Program-made: the position numbers and the translations under genes | Notes under the pieces: generated by a model | What the model saw: the letters and a program-made list of their open reading frames with translations, nothing else | Databases searched by the model: none | What the model was told of the DNA's origin: nothing | Shown: positions 27,271-36,163 of the stretch, piece by piece | Layout of the letters: every line of letters starts with the position of its first letter | Numbering within the stretch: the first letter of the stretch is position 1 | From: Dyadobacter sp. SG02 | GTDB lineage: Bacteria; Bacteroidota; Bacteroidia; Cytophagales; Spirosomataceae | Reading direction: 5' to 3' | Assembly: GCF_900109045.1 (NCBI RefSeq) | Contig: NZ_FNYL01000004.1 | Span: forward strand, 94,321-158,320 | DNA length: 64,000 nucleotides

Positions 27271-27879
27271 CTAGTATGCGAAAGATTTCTGATCAGGCTT
27301 CATCTGGATCATTTCCAGCTTTCCGGGAATCGGCACGTATTCAAACGACGATTTAATCCCCTGCTCGGAGGTAAAGTAACCCAGCATCGTGAGTTCTTTG
27401 ATCAATCGCCAGAACGGCAATCCCTTTGCCTGGGCTGCCATTTGTTCCCGGTCCTCGTTGTCGCCCATTTTTGTTTGCTGCACCTGATAAGCCTTCATTT
27501 CCTCAACCGAATCGGTTTCGACCTGCGTCAGCAATGCATTTCTTTGTTCAGCATTCAAGCTTAGAAATTGCTTCTTTTCTAGGCTATTCAGTCCTTCCAC
27601 AAAACTCTTATGCTCAGGCGTTTTGTAACAATCCTGCAACATCATTACAATGAATGCAGGTACGCCCACATCTTTCGCGCCCGGTGTCGCCGTCTTCGGA
27701 ATGATCATTTCCGCGACTTCCGCGACGATCCGTTTTTGGTTTTCGGTCAAAGTAAACTCCGCCAGAGACCTCTCCGATGGCAAGCGGTCTTCATACTGCT
27801 TCATGGCCATCAAAGTCGGTACTGAAAACGCCCCTCCGAGCAGGGTTGCGACGTGGGTAATGGCGGTTCTTCTGTTCAT
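27271..27879 (-). CDS. Gluconate 2-dehydrogenase subunit 3-like protein
   Basis: 202 aa. The N-terminus MNRRTAITHVATLLGGAFSV has a twin-arginine signal (RR followed by a hydrophobic stretch). Then follows the subunit-3 domain with AEVAEMIIPKTATPGAKDVGVPAF and FVEGLNSLEK. Subunit 3 escorts the folded GMC subunit across the membrane by the Tat route. The start at 27879 is chosen over 27909 because it places the RR motif at the terminus. It is the first gene of the two-gene operon with the GMC enzyme. Confidence 0.88.
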   Translation of the reverse strand: MNRRTAITHVATLLGGAFSVPTLMAMKQYEDRLPSERSLAEFTLTENQKRIVAEVAEMIIPKTATPGAKDVGVPAFIVMMLQDCYKTPEHKSFVEGLNSLEKKQFLSLNAEQRNALLTQVETDSVEEMKAYQVQQTKMGDNEDREQMAAQAKGLPFWRLIKELTMLGYFTSEQGIKSSFEYVPIPGKLEMIQMKPDQKSFAY

Positions 27880-28034
27880 GGATCGATGCTGGATGGTAGA
27901 ATGAGGCAATTGCGCATGATAAGGGCAACGAGGCCGAACTTAAAAGCCTTCACCTTTTCGCCTTTACCTATATTCCTCCCTGCTAACCTACAATCGTTGC
28001 AGCAAGTCATCTCAGAGCTCCTGAAAACAAAGCA

Positions 28035-28150
28035 ATGCTGACTGTGGCAGGAGGAGAGCTTACCGCGATGCAAAAGGGTAAGAAAATCGAGTTGACCGAC
28101 GCAAAATTTTCGTGAACAGCCCCGGCTGGATCGGGATGGTTGATTTCTAA
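28035..28150 (+). pseudogene. Remnant of a C-terminal protein end
   Basis: Two short plus-strand pieces join across a -1 shift. The first, 28035-28115, ends LTAMQKGKKIELTDAKFS then stop. The second, 28112-28150, reads VNSPGWIGMVDF then stop. NSPGWIGM looks like the end of a lectin- or laminin-fold domain of secreted hydrolases, so this is probably the decayed 3' end of such a gene. The remaining 27880-28034 shows nothing recognisable. Tentative. Confidence 0.3.
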
Positions 28151-28155
28151 AATAG

Positions 28156-29895
28156 CTATTTGCCGTTGATAATTTCAATGGCCTTTTCTATTAATTCATC
28201 ACGATCTTCCGTGATTCCTTTAATGGTAGTGCTGATTTCAATGTCGGGAATGATGCCGACTCGCTGGGTTTGACGGCCATCCGGGTAAAACACTCCGAGA
28301 CCACTGATGTATGTCATTATATTGCCCGGCAAATAGATAGCGGATGTATTACCGTCCGCACCGGCAGTGGTACTTCCGATCACTTTGACTTTTGGAGCGG
28401 TTTGGAATGCCATTGCGGTATATTCGGCAGCACTCTGGGTGAGTTCGTTGATCAGGATTACAACCTGTCCCTTAAAATAGTCCCCATTCTCGGCCCCGGT
28501 CTGAATGGGACTTGTGAATTCAAAAAGGCCGGGCTCCGTCAGTTTCGCAACGGAATATTTTACAAATTTCCGCGGAGAGGGAAGTAGTATATGGGAGAAA
28601 GTATCCACCAGATCGTCACTGGGATAGCACCGCAGATCTATGATCAGGCCCCTGGATTTAAGAATCTCCGGCCTTATTTTCGGCAAGTAGCGGTTTTTGA
28701 ATGAGCCCGGATATAAATATGAAATATCGGACCGGATCATTCGGAAGCAAGTGTCTTTCCGCTGATTTTTCCGCGGTATCTGCATGGTTTTCAGATCATA
28801 ACTTTTGAGCGCTAATCTTCCGGTTTCAAGGCCGCGTTTGTAATCCACCACAATCAGAGAATCGTTGGTCCGCAAAAGCCTGGTCGCTATTTTGCGCAGC
28901 TGCGTTGGATAGTTAGAAGCCGGCGTAATCGGAAGGGACTCGCGGATAATTTCCGCAACAGCTTTCCCGTTGATTTTTTGGAGTATATCCCCCTTCTTCA
29001 AACCCGACTTCTCTCCCAGCACTTTATGGTGATAGCCCGTTACAATAGCTTTATTCTCTATGAATGATACATCGAGCGCTGCATTTCTATCACCGAAATA
29101 GTTATTCAGCACCGAATCGCCCTGCATATCCGCATGCGTGTCGTTGATCTGCGCAATGAGTTTTAATGCTGTTAATTTGTAATCTATCTCATCGGCCGCA
29201 TTGAGGAATTGCGGGATAAATTCAACGAGAACATCGTTCCAGCTTCCGTCTGTCAGATTTCTGTATGGGAAATAATACTGGATCATATTCCAGTAGCGAA
29301 AGAGGGCCAACAAACGAAACCCGGCGTCCGGGTAATGCATTGACTCGTAAGGATTCTCGTTTTTGAACTCCGGATTTTCATCCGGCATTGCTCCCACGTA
29401 GTAATGCTCCGCCGTCCTTTCAGCGTTTTTAACCGCCATGAGCCGGGATTTTAGCTTCTCATGAAGACCGGAAGACTGAATCCAGCTTAAATCAGGATGG
29501 AGCGCAATTTTGCCGGATTGTGTGTAGGCATATTTTCGTTCTTCGAAAGGACCCAGGCTGTCGATCCAGGACATTAATAGCGTCTGCTTCGCCTGCTTGT
29601 TTCCCGCGTCCTTATATTTAAGCAAGATCCTGAAAAGTTCGTAATCCCAATTGTACTTACCGCTGCCAACAGCCGGGTGGTGGTACTTCAAAAATCCCCA
29701 GATTTTACCAAGTTCGGCCAGCTCATTGCCCGGGATTTTCAGCAATTGTTCCCGGGTAAGCGTCGAGCCGTTATCAAACTCCTTATCGTCTTCGGCTTTT
29801 GCCAAATGCCTGGATTCTAATGTTTTGCCTGTATTGATCTGCGAGAATGAAAAGTTGCTCACCAGCACGAAAACGACAAATATCAACTGCTTCAT
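28156..29895 (-). CDS. Secreted S41-family (C-terminal processing) peptidase
   Basis: 579 aa with signal peptide (MKQLIFVVFVLVSNFSFS). A helical N-terminal part, a PDZ-like region (EKSGLKKGDILQKINGKAVAEI, near 290-315) and the S41 catalytic core: RGLIIDLRCYPSD, VVILINELTQSAAEYTAMAF with the nucleophile Ser, and GADGNTSAIYLPGN. Such enzymes are tail-specific or TSP-like proteases of the periplasm. The gene is alone on its strand; the accessory island begins about 600 bp upstream of its start. Confidence 0.88.
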   Translation of the reverse strand: MKQLIFVVFVLVSNFSFSQINTGKTLESRHLAKAEDDKEFDNGSTLTREQLLKIPGNELAELGKIWGFLKYHHPAVGSGKYNWDYELFRILLKYKDAGNKQAKQTLLMSWIDSLGPFEERKYAYTQSGKIALHPDLSWIQSSGLHEKLKSRLMAVKNAERTAEHYYVGAMPDENPEFKNENPYESMHYPDAGFRLLALFRYWNMIQYYFPYRNLTDGSWNDVLVEFIPQFLNAADEIDYKLTALKLIAQINDTHADMQGDSVLNNYFGDRNAALDVSFIENKAIVTGYHHKVLGEKSGLKKGDILQKINGKAVAEIIRESLPITPASNYPTQLRKIATRLLRTNDSLIVVDYKRGLETGRLALKSYDLKTMQIPRKNQRKDTCFRMIRSDISYLYPGSFKNRYLPKIRPEILKSRGLIIDLRCYPSDDLVDTFSHILLPSPRKFVKYSVAKLTEPGLFEFTSPIQTGAENGDYFKGQVVILINELTQSAAEYTAMAFQTAPKVKVIGSTTAGADGNTSAIYLPGNIMTYISGLGVFYPDGRQTQRVGIIPDIEISTTIKGITEDRDELIEKAIEIINGK

Positions 29896-30044
29896 AATGA
29901 TTTTCGATTTATAACTGGCTTCTTTTCGCTATCCGGGTTAAGCTGTTTTGAAGTAGCAACTCTTATCATCTATCAAAACCGTTAAGCTCACAAAACTTAC
30001 CCTGCCTTACACCGATGGAATGCACAGCGGCTATAAAAGGATGA

Positions 30045-30233
30045 AGTACGTCAAGTACGCCGACGATTGCCAATACGTTCAATGATAACTCCTATTACCA
30101 CGGCACTATTTACTTGAATTCTCTTGAAAAGATTATTCAGCTTCATGAGGAGAAGATTGCTTTGTATGATCGGACGTTGAAGGAGAAAGATGAGATGATG
30201 GGGCGTTTGGAGGCGTTATCTAGTGGAGGGTAG
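30045..30233 (+). pseudogene. C-terminal fragment of an XRE-type regulator
   Basis: The frame ends SLEKIIQLHEEKIALYDRTL then KEKDEMMGRLEALSSGG and a stop. This coiled-coil tail (LHEEKIALYDRTLKEKDEMM) is the typical C-terminus of Bacteroidota helix-turn-helix repressors of mobile elements. The DNA-binding half is missing: the frame is closed by a TGA at 30042. The wider gap 29896-30490 holds no intact gene; this fragment is the only coding trace I can support. Confidence 0.5.
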
Positions 30234-30490
30234 GATACGGGATACAAGGTTCGATTCTGGATAGCCGTCTTCTTTAGAGTGCCTTACTACATCGGATCCG
30301 ACGATAATTCAAGGAACCCAAGACTCAAACTCATTGCTCGGTATCGATTCCCAATCTGTGCCAATTCCTATATTACCGACAGAAATATTGATTCAGTAAA
30401 AAACAGCTTTTTTCTTCGCTCTCAAGTTTTTCGGACTGATCCCTGATCCCCAATTTTTTGCACTTTTTGATATGATCTGAAAAACAAAAA

Positions 30491-30517
30491 TGCCCGCAAA
30501 TCATTGATTTACAGGCA
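30491..30517. repeat. Decayed terminator-like hairpin, left copy
   Basis: TGCCCGCAAATC-att-GATTTACAGGCA forms a 12-bp stem with two mismatches, flanked by A/T runs on both sides. It is nearly the same sequence as the terminator behind tRNA-Arg at 44807-44833 (shared GCAAATC[A/G]TTGATTTACAGGC). It lies next to a 3' tRNA fragment, so it marks the likely left border of the accessory island. Confidence 0.6.
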
Positions 30518-30545
30518 TTTTGTTTGACTTTGAACTTATTTCAAG

Positions 30546-30566
30546 GGAGGGAGACGGGTCTCGAAC
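30546..30566 (-). tRNA. 3' tRNA fragment (T-loop and acceptor strand only)
   Basis: Minus-strand reading gives a T-loop TTCGAGA, T-stem 3' strand CCCGT and a 7-nt acceptor strand CTCCCTC with one discriminator base. The matching 5' T-stem (ACGGG) and everything before it are absent: the sequence changes inside the T-stem to CAAAG. This is the kind of tRNA end left by tyrosine-recombinase integration. It cannot come from the tRNA-Arg at 44861-44934, whose acceptor is CGTGACC. Isotype unknown. The following 30567-30878 contains nothing else I can support. Confidence 0.45.
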
Positions 30567-30878
30567 TTTGCCTTTAATTGGCTTGTAATCAAGCGTTTGT
30601 CTCCTTAATTTGAAGTGAACTACACGAATGACTCACTATTTTTTATACATATAGTACAGCAGTATATTTGTTATGTATAATTCTTTTGGCGAAAATTGAC
30701 GTGTTTGATTGATGATTTTCGCTGGTTTTGGGGTGAGTTTTCGGGTGGTTTTGGTGTTCAAAGTTTGGAAAATGCCTGTGGTTTTTGGCGGTGGTAACTG
30801 CGACTTGTTATCGGGTAAAACTACGAACTTTCAATTCCTTTGACAATGGTTTTTTATATGTGTACTCAATAACGACAG

Positions 30879-31247
30879 CTACTTTCTGATTCCCATTTCA
30901 AAATAGGCGTGCCTTTCGCAAAAGGCAAGTCCCATAAGACTTGGTTTTCCACATTCCTGCCATACACACGGCGTTGTTGTAGCACCCCTCGTTTTTCGTA
31001 ATAACTCGATTTCCATCTCCTGCGAATTGTAGTTAGCCCAATCATCCGTGAAGGGAAGTTTGACGAAAAATTGCTCTTGCAGCTTATCGAATCTGTCTAG
31101 TCTCCAAAAGCTTTGATCATAGTTATACTGATAAAGCTCATACCAGCCAGCACCTTCGATAAAATTGAAATCGGCATCAATCGTTGCCAAAATGGAAGCG
31201 TCGACATAGTAAATAGTCTTTGTTAATATGCTCTCTTCGAATTTCAT
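30879..31247 (-). CDS. Unknown protein, third gene of the AbiE-type operon
   Basis: 122 aa, cytoplasmic, no known family. It has many aromatic residues (for example GWYELYQYNYDQSFWRL) and a C-terminal putative zinc knuckle with Cys, Cys, Cys and His ligands: PCVWQECGKP then GLAFCERH. Its start overlaps the AbiEii stop by 4 bp, exactly as AbiEii overlaps AbiEi, so the three are one translationally coupled unit. AbiE systems are described as two-gene modules. A third member here could be an accessory or immunity factor, or simply cargo read from the same promoter. Confidence 0.7.
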   Translation of the reverse strand: MKFEESILTKTIYYVDASILATIDADFNFIEGAGWYELYQYNYDQSFWRLDRFDKLQEQFFVKLPFTDDWANYNSQEMEIELLRKTRGATTTPCVWQECGKPSLMGLAFCERHAYFEMGIRK

Positions 31248-32104
31248 CGCTCTGAGTTGATTTTCAATTTCGCCGACAGATCATGAAAATACTGTGGACT
31301 CCAAATGTCCAAAACACCGGCATTCGGTATAAATCTCCGAATATCATCCTTGATCCGCTGGAAGTTAACTGAATCTATTTTTGCATCCAGCAACTCCCGA
31401 AACTCGGCTTCACTGATATTTTCCTGCACCCAATCGCCGCTGTCTTTCGCACGTAGCGCGAAGTGTTTAAGATTCAAGACCACGCCTTTACGGATATACC
31501 ATTCCATATCATACCAGTCGCGGCCCTTAACATTGTCTTTCCATTTCCTGAACAGCAGCGCATGCATTTTCCCGGCGAAGAGGTCGGAAATGCTGAAACA
31601 CTTCACATAAAAAGAGAATGGTTGGAGTAGGAGCTTTTCTTCGGTATCAAATCCCGGAGGCGGCATGGTATCGACTTCCAGTTTGATTTTGATGCTAGCT
31701 ATTTGTTCAAGCCCTTGCTGAGGCACAACACCTTCCAGAACCAGTTCCCGCCAGATCGTTTCCGATTTCAGAAATGCGGAATCAATGTTGGTCTTTACGG
31801 CCTTCTGTTTTTCCTTGACCGATACATGCATTCCCAGCGCTTCGAATTCATCGATGATGCCAGGTATATACGTATTGATCGAAAAATTGGGGTTCATTTC
31901 GAGCAACGAGAAGTCGAGATCCTCGGAAAAGCGGTCGAGTCCGTAAAAGATGCGAAGTGCGGTGCCGCCATAGAATGCAGCCTTTTCGAAGAAGCCCTTG
32001 CGATAGAGCCCAGCCAACGCAACTTCCTGCATGATTTCACGCAGCGCCTGCGTTGCATCATCTTTGTTGGCAGGATTGTAACTTGCCAGCCATTCCTTAA
32101 TCAT
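31244..32104 (-). CDS. AbiEii-type nucleotidyltransferase toxin
   Basis: 286 aa. The nucleotidyltransferase signature is intact: FYGGTALRIFYGLDRFSEDL, followed by DFSLL, which supplies the GG and DxD motifs. FSISDLFAGKMHALLFRKWK and GRDWYDMEWY are further family segments. AbiEii toxins are NTP-dependent RNA-modifying enzymes that stop growth; characterised relatives add nucleotides to tRNA or otherwise block translation, giving phage abortive infection. The gene overlaps its antitoxin (upstream) and a third ORF (downstream) by 4 bp each. All motifs look functional. Confidence 0.9.
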   Translation of the reverse strand: MIKEWLASYNPANKDDATQALREIMQEVALAGLYRKGFFEKAAFYGGTALRIFYGLDRFSEDLDFSLLEMNPNFSINTYIPGIIDEFEALGMHVSVKEKQKAVKTNIDSAFLKSETIWRELVLEGVVPQQGLEQIASIKIKLEVDTMPPPGFDTEEKLLLQPFSFYVKCFSISDLFAGKMHALLFRKWKDNVKGRDWYDMEWYIRKGVVLNLKHFALRAKDSGDWVQENISEAEFRELLDAKIDSVNFQRIKDDIRRFIPNAGVLDIWSPQYFHDLSAKLKINSER

Positions 32105-32742
32105 AGTTCGTTGATGAGTTTAATGACCTGCGCCAGGCTCTCGCGTTTTTTTGGCGAATCGCTTAGCCACGTCTCCATTACTTGTACGTCCAGCTGTTTC
32201 AATTGGTCTTCGTCCATTCTCAGATTTTCAATCAGGTATTCGCTGGCTGTGGTTTTACTTCGGAGGTTTAAACCCGCTGTATTGATTATTTTGTCGAATA
32301 AAGCTTTCTCTGGGGACGCGATAAGCGCATTCTGATCTTTTCCGACCGCGACTTGCCGTATCCCGAAGCTGTAATAGGGTAGCGGGATTCGTGTAAAACT
32401 GAATGCACCAGTTGGCGTGTCGAACCGGCGGGAAGCTTTTGTCGTTGCGGAGGAAACTTCGAATACCCGCTCGGGGATCAATCCGTAGTACGATAGCGCA
32501 CTGTCGAACGACACATAACTCGGGCCGAGCATGTGGTTTGCGAGAAGGAATGGCTCTGTACGTGTTTCTGAAAGTCTTATGGATGGTAAGTACAGGCCTT
32601 TCTTAACAGGCTCAATAATGCCAGCGGAGATTAGCTCATGGATTTTATCGTTGGGGCGTTTGTAGTCTTTCAACAGCGAGGTGAGTAGCTGATGCGTTAA
32701 TGGCTGGCTGGAAAGATTTCGTATGCTTTGGGATAAATCCAT
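32101..32742 (-). CDS. AbiEi-type antitoxin / transcriptional regulator
   Basis: 213 aa. The N-terminal winged helix (about residues 10-55: HQLLTSLLKDY..IHELISAGIIEPVKKGLYL) and the C-terminal AbiEi domain with LGPSYVSFDSALSYYGLIPE, FTRIPLPYYSFGI and ASPEKALFDKI are clear. AbiEi silences the operon by binding inverted repeats at its own promoter and also neutralises the toxin, without forming a stable complex in studied cases. The start at 32742 is preferred to 32841 because the protein opens just 8 bp after a 39-bp palindrome that must be upstream DNA, and the extra N-terminus would be translated through it. Confidence 0.88.
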   Translation of the reverse strand: MDLSQSIRNLSSQPLTHQLLTSLLKDYKRPNDKIHELISAGIIEPVKKGLYLPSIRLSETRTEPFLLANHMLGPSYVSFDSALSYYGLIPERVFEVSSATTKASRRFDTPTGAFSFTRIPLPYYSFGIRQVAVGKDQNALIASPEKALFDKIINTAGLNLRSKTTASEYLIENLRMDEDQLKQLDVQVMETWLSDSPKKRESLAQVIKLINEL

Positions 32743-32750
32743 GCGTAAAT

Positions 32751-32789
32751 TTAGCAAGATAATCGGAAAATTTCCGATTATCTTGCTAA
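32751..32789. promoter_or_regulatory. 39-bp perfect palindrome, likely AbiEi operator
   Basis: Arms TTAGCAAGATAATCGGAAA and its exact complement TTTCCGATTATCTTGCTAA are 19 bp each, around a single central A. It ends 8 bp before the antitoxin ATG. There is no T-run on the operon's strand, so termination is unlikely. The rest of the intergenic region to 33138 contains no gene. Confidence 0.85.
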
Positions 32790-33138
32790 GAATTAACGTT
32801 TTTCGTTGCCTGTCAACGTGTGTCGCCAGAAAGCAAGTCACAGAAAAGATCGGTTAGAAGTGGCATTCGCTTCAATCGACATAGGTTTTATTTCCGTTGG
32901 AGGTTGAAACAGAGATGGGTGGAATTGTAGATTAGATAAAATCATCCGTGGTTCCATGGCAGAAGTTGGCGAGTGAAATCGGAATTGTAAGGGGCGAGCA
33001 AACAGTAACGGTACCGCGTTTGGGTATAGTATTACACCTGCTATGTAGTTGAAATTTGAAGAGAGGAAGATTGTGTATTTCACTTTTTATCAGTTTACTC
33101 GCTCCATTGGAAAATTAGGCTAATATCCGAAACGATAA

Positions 33139-36111
33139 ATGAACGACACATTTGATTTGGGACTATTTAAATCCCTTTTTCGAGGACGTAGTGACGTATT
33201 TGCTACGCGTTGGGAAAAGGACGGAAAGAGCGGCTACATGCCTGTGTACAGTTTTGACCCCTACCGTTTGATGGCTCATAAAAGAAATGGCGGCACGTTC
33301 CAGAATTATCCCGACAAATCCTACCTGGCACTCAGCGATGAACAGTACAGCAAACATCTTAATGGGGAGCAGCTTGTCGGTCTTTACCCGTTGCTTGAAG
33401 ATAATACCTCTTGGTTTATCGTAGCGGATTTTGATGAAAAGGACTGGATTATTGAAAGTGTCGAGTTTATAAAGGTTTGTAGGGAATTGTCCATTCCAGC
33501 TTATCTGGAACGATCGCGTTCAGGAAATGGCGGCCATGTTTGGATTTTCTTCGACCGGCCATATCCTGCTCATAAAAGCCGTAACGTAATTACATCGTTG
33601 CTAACGCAGTCCGGCGCTTTTTCGAGTTTTGATAAAAACTCGAGTTTTGATCGCCTGTTCCCAAACCAGGATAGATTGACAGGGAAAGGCTTGGGAAATT
33701 TAATCGCATTGCCATTATACAAATCCACGCTAATTGCTGGCAACAGCTGTTTTATTGATCTTATAACCCATGCACCCTTTCGAGATCAGTGGCAGTTTTT
33801 GAGAGGGATTGAACGCACCTCAACAAAAACTTTGGACAACATCTTCTCAAAATTGTCAGAGGACGGGAGTAAAAGTGTTCCGCTGCATGAAGATTTGGAA
33901 ATCGTACTAGCTAACAAGCTAACTCTAAATGTAAGTCATCTCCCCCTTGCCGTAAGTAATTTCCTGAAAGAGAAGCTGAATATTTTCAACACAGCATTTA
34001 TTGTCAAAAAGAATAGCGGAAGAAATACCTATCAGACCAAACGCTTTTTCAACCTCATTGAACAGTCGGAGAACCTGCTATCGCTTCCGCGAGGTTTCGC
34101 CGGAAAGCTAATTCGTTTTTTTAGAGATAATGGCATTGTTTATCGCTTTACTGATAGGCGGAAGCGACACGCAGATATAGTATTTACCTTCAACGCCGCT
34201 TTGCGAGACTATCAGCTACCTGCTTTAAATGCGTCAGAGAAAAAGGATATGGGTGTTATCGTAGCTCCGCCTGGGGCAGGTAAGACCGTGATTGCATTGA
34301 AAATAGTGGCAGATAAGCACCAGCCAACACTTATTATTGTCCATCGGAAACAGCTTGCTGAGCAATGGGCCGAAAGAATAGAGGCATTTCTTGGTATTCC
34401 CAAAAAGGAAATCGGAAAGATTGTAAGTGGAAAGGTCACTATTGGGCAGAAAATCACGATTGCCACGATTCAGAGCTTATCGAAATCTGATTCGCCGGAT
34501 ATTTTCCAAGCCTTTGGCTTGATAATCGTTGACGAGTGCCACCATGTGCCAGCTGAGACTTTTCAGGATACGCTGAGTAAATTCCATCCCTACTATTGCT
34601 ACGGTTTGACCGCCACTCCTTTTCGGAAGTATAGTGATGGGAAATTAATATTCGTTCATTTGGGTGAAGTCATAGCTGAGATAAAGTCCGAAGATATTGG
34701 TCATGCGAAGCATCCTGAGATCATTATCAGAAACACAAGTCTGGACGTTCCCTTCAACGAAAAAACAGACCGATTCGAAACGTTGTCAAAAATGCTGGTG
34801 CATGATTCAGCGCGAAATAGGATGATTCTAGCTGATGTAAGCACAGAGGTCGGGAAAGGCAAAAGAGTAGTGATTCTTACCGAAAGAAAGGAACATATTG
34901 ATTCTTTATACCACTATCTAAAACAGACGTTCGATGTGCTAACGCTAAGCGGAGACGACACCGAAAGCGACCGAGCTAGCAAATGGAAACAGTTGAAAGC
35001 GAAGAACTATCAGATATTAATCACAACAGGTCAGTATTTTGGTGAAGGAACAGATCTGGACAATGCGCACTGTTTGTTTCTGGTATATCCGTTTTCCTTC
35101 GAAGGTAAATTAATTCAGTACATGGGCAGGGTTCAACGGTCTGAGACTACTCCTACCATTTATGACTACCGGGATATCAATGTAGAATATCTCAATCGGA
35201 TGTTCCTAAAAAGGAATATTTATTATCGCAGGCTGGCAAAACAAACAACATTGTTTGATCTGCCGGTAGATTCAGCGCCGGAAATATCATCTTCGCAAGA
35301 AGTCAGCATTCAGAGAACCGTCAGAGTGCCAATTCAATCCCTTGAATTTCTTTTTGGAGGCATTCAATTCACTTTTCAGCCGCGGGAATTGGAACAAAAG
35401 CTGACCTTCGACATTGAAAATCTAAACATCCGACCGGAGTTTGAGGTTTTGAAGCCCTACTTCGAACGATATCTAAAATCTAAGACGGTCGAAATTGATA
35501 TACACTTCATAGTCGAAAAGGGGGTAGTAATTGCTCAATCTGCCGAATCGGAAGATATAAACAAGTTCAACCGTGAAGTGGTAGAGGCTGTAAGGTTTCG
35601 CTTCTCCGACAAAATGATCTTTAAAGGAAATCGCTTCATAAAGAGTCAAATACAACTGAATCAGGTGATTAGCAACGGTCAGGATGGTCAGTTGCTATAC
35701 CAGTCAGCCGAGGATCTGCTTGCCGATGCGCTTACAAAAGGCAATTACAAACATCAACGCCAGCTAAGGTACCTTTCCGAGCAGCATGAAGGTAGCATTC
35801 TCAAAATTCGTTTCGTACTGAGTCCCTTTGCCTTTGTATTCTTACTGGCCGGTGTATACCAATACCACATCGTTATGGAAACGCTTGACACCGAAGAAGC
35901 AACCTACATTTGGCATGTTTCTAAAAGTATTGCCGAACTAAAAAATGCCCTTCAAGCGTTGGAGAGCGACCTTAATAAAATCCGGAACGAAGGTCGTCAG
36001 GAATTTTTAAAGTCATCTCCTAGTCATTTCAGTCGGATAGTTCATGACTATTCAGATAATCGAAAGGGGTTTGTAATTTGGAAGGACGATTTAGAGGAGC
36101 GGTTGGTTTGA
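33139..36111 (+). CDS. Primase-like (TOTE/AEP) domain fused to a superfamily II helicase
   Basis: 990 aa. Residues 1-230 resemble the archaeo-eukaryotic-primase domain of TOTE conflict systems: FIVADFDEKD holds the DxD pair (Asp97, Asp99), and RSGNGGHVWIFF holds the second site (Ser128, His133). Residues about 355-690 are an SF2 helicase with Walker A APPGAGKT (376-383), DECH (465-468), GLTATPF and a C-terminal helicase domain ending in YMGRVQRSE. The last 250 residues match nothing I know. It is the first gene of a two-gene operon; the second helicase starts 52 bp later. It probably acts on foreign DNA. The domain order is what I see; the defence role is inferred. Confidence 0.82.
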   Translation: MNDTFDLGLFKSLFRGRSDVFATRWEKDGKSGYMPVYSFDPYRLMAHKRNGGTFQNYPDKSYLALSDEQYSKHLNGEQLVGLYPLLEDNTSWFIVADFDEKDWIIESVEFIKVCRELSIPAYLERSRSGNGGHVWIFFDRPYPAHKSRNVITSLLTQSGAFSSFDKNSSFDRLFPNQDRLTGKGLGNLIALPLYKSTLIAGNSCFIDLITHAPFRDQWQFLRGIERTSTKTLDNIFSKLSEDGSKSVPLHEDLEIVLANKLTLNVSHLPLAVSNFLKEKLNIFNTAFIVKKNSGRNTYQTKRFFNLIEQSENLLSLPRGFAGKLIRFFRDNGIVYRFTDRRKRHADIVFTFNAALRDYQLPALNASEKKDMGVIVAPPGAGKTVIALKIVADKHQPTLIIVHRKQLAEQWAERIEAFLGIPKKEIGKIVSGKVTIGQKITIATIQSLSKSDSPDIFQAFGLIIVDECHHVPAETFQDTLSKFHPYYCYGLTATPFRKYSDGKLIFVHLGEVIAEIKSEDIGHAKHPEIIIRNTSLDVPFNEKTDRFETLSKMLVHDSARNRMILADVSTEVGKGKRVVILTERKEHIDSLYHYLKQTFDVLTLSGDDTESDRASKWKQLKAKNYQILITTGQYFGEGTDLDNAHCLFLVYPFSFEGKLIQYMGRVQRSETTPTIYDYRDINVEYLNRMFLKRNIYYRRLAKQTTLFDLPVDSAPEISSSQEVSIQRTVRVPIQSLEFLFGGIQFTFQPRELEQKLTFDIENLNIRPEFEVLKPYFERYLKSKTVEIDIHFIVEKGVVIAQSAESEDINKFNREVVEAVRFRFSDKMIFKGNRFIKSQIQLNQVISNGQDGQLLYQSAEDLLADALTKGNYKHQRQLRYLSEQHEGSILKIRFVLSPFAFVFLLAGVYQYHIVMETLDTEEATYIWHVSKSIAELKNALQALESDLNKIRNEGRQEFLKSSPSHFSRIVHDYSDNRKGFVIWKDDLEERLV

Positions 36112-36163
36112 TTTGCGACACTATTTTGCAATTTTATCCGAATACTATTTCCAAACCCTACCC

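Noticed and set aside
29957..30085. Short ORF with YVKYADDCQYVQ, recalling the YADD motif of reverse transcriptases
   Set aside because: Only about 40 residues are open, with no other RT motif around it. The overlapping frame gives a better match to an XRE-type C-terminal tail. A retron or group II intron cannot be supported.
30541..30625. Possible complete tRNA on either strand
   Set aside because: The anticodon-like CTTGTAA on the plus strand lacks acceptor and T-arm partners. On the minus strand only the 3' T-arm and acceptor strand fold, so it is a fragment at best.
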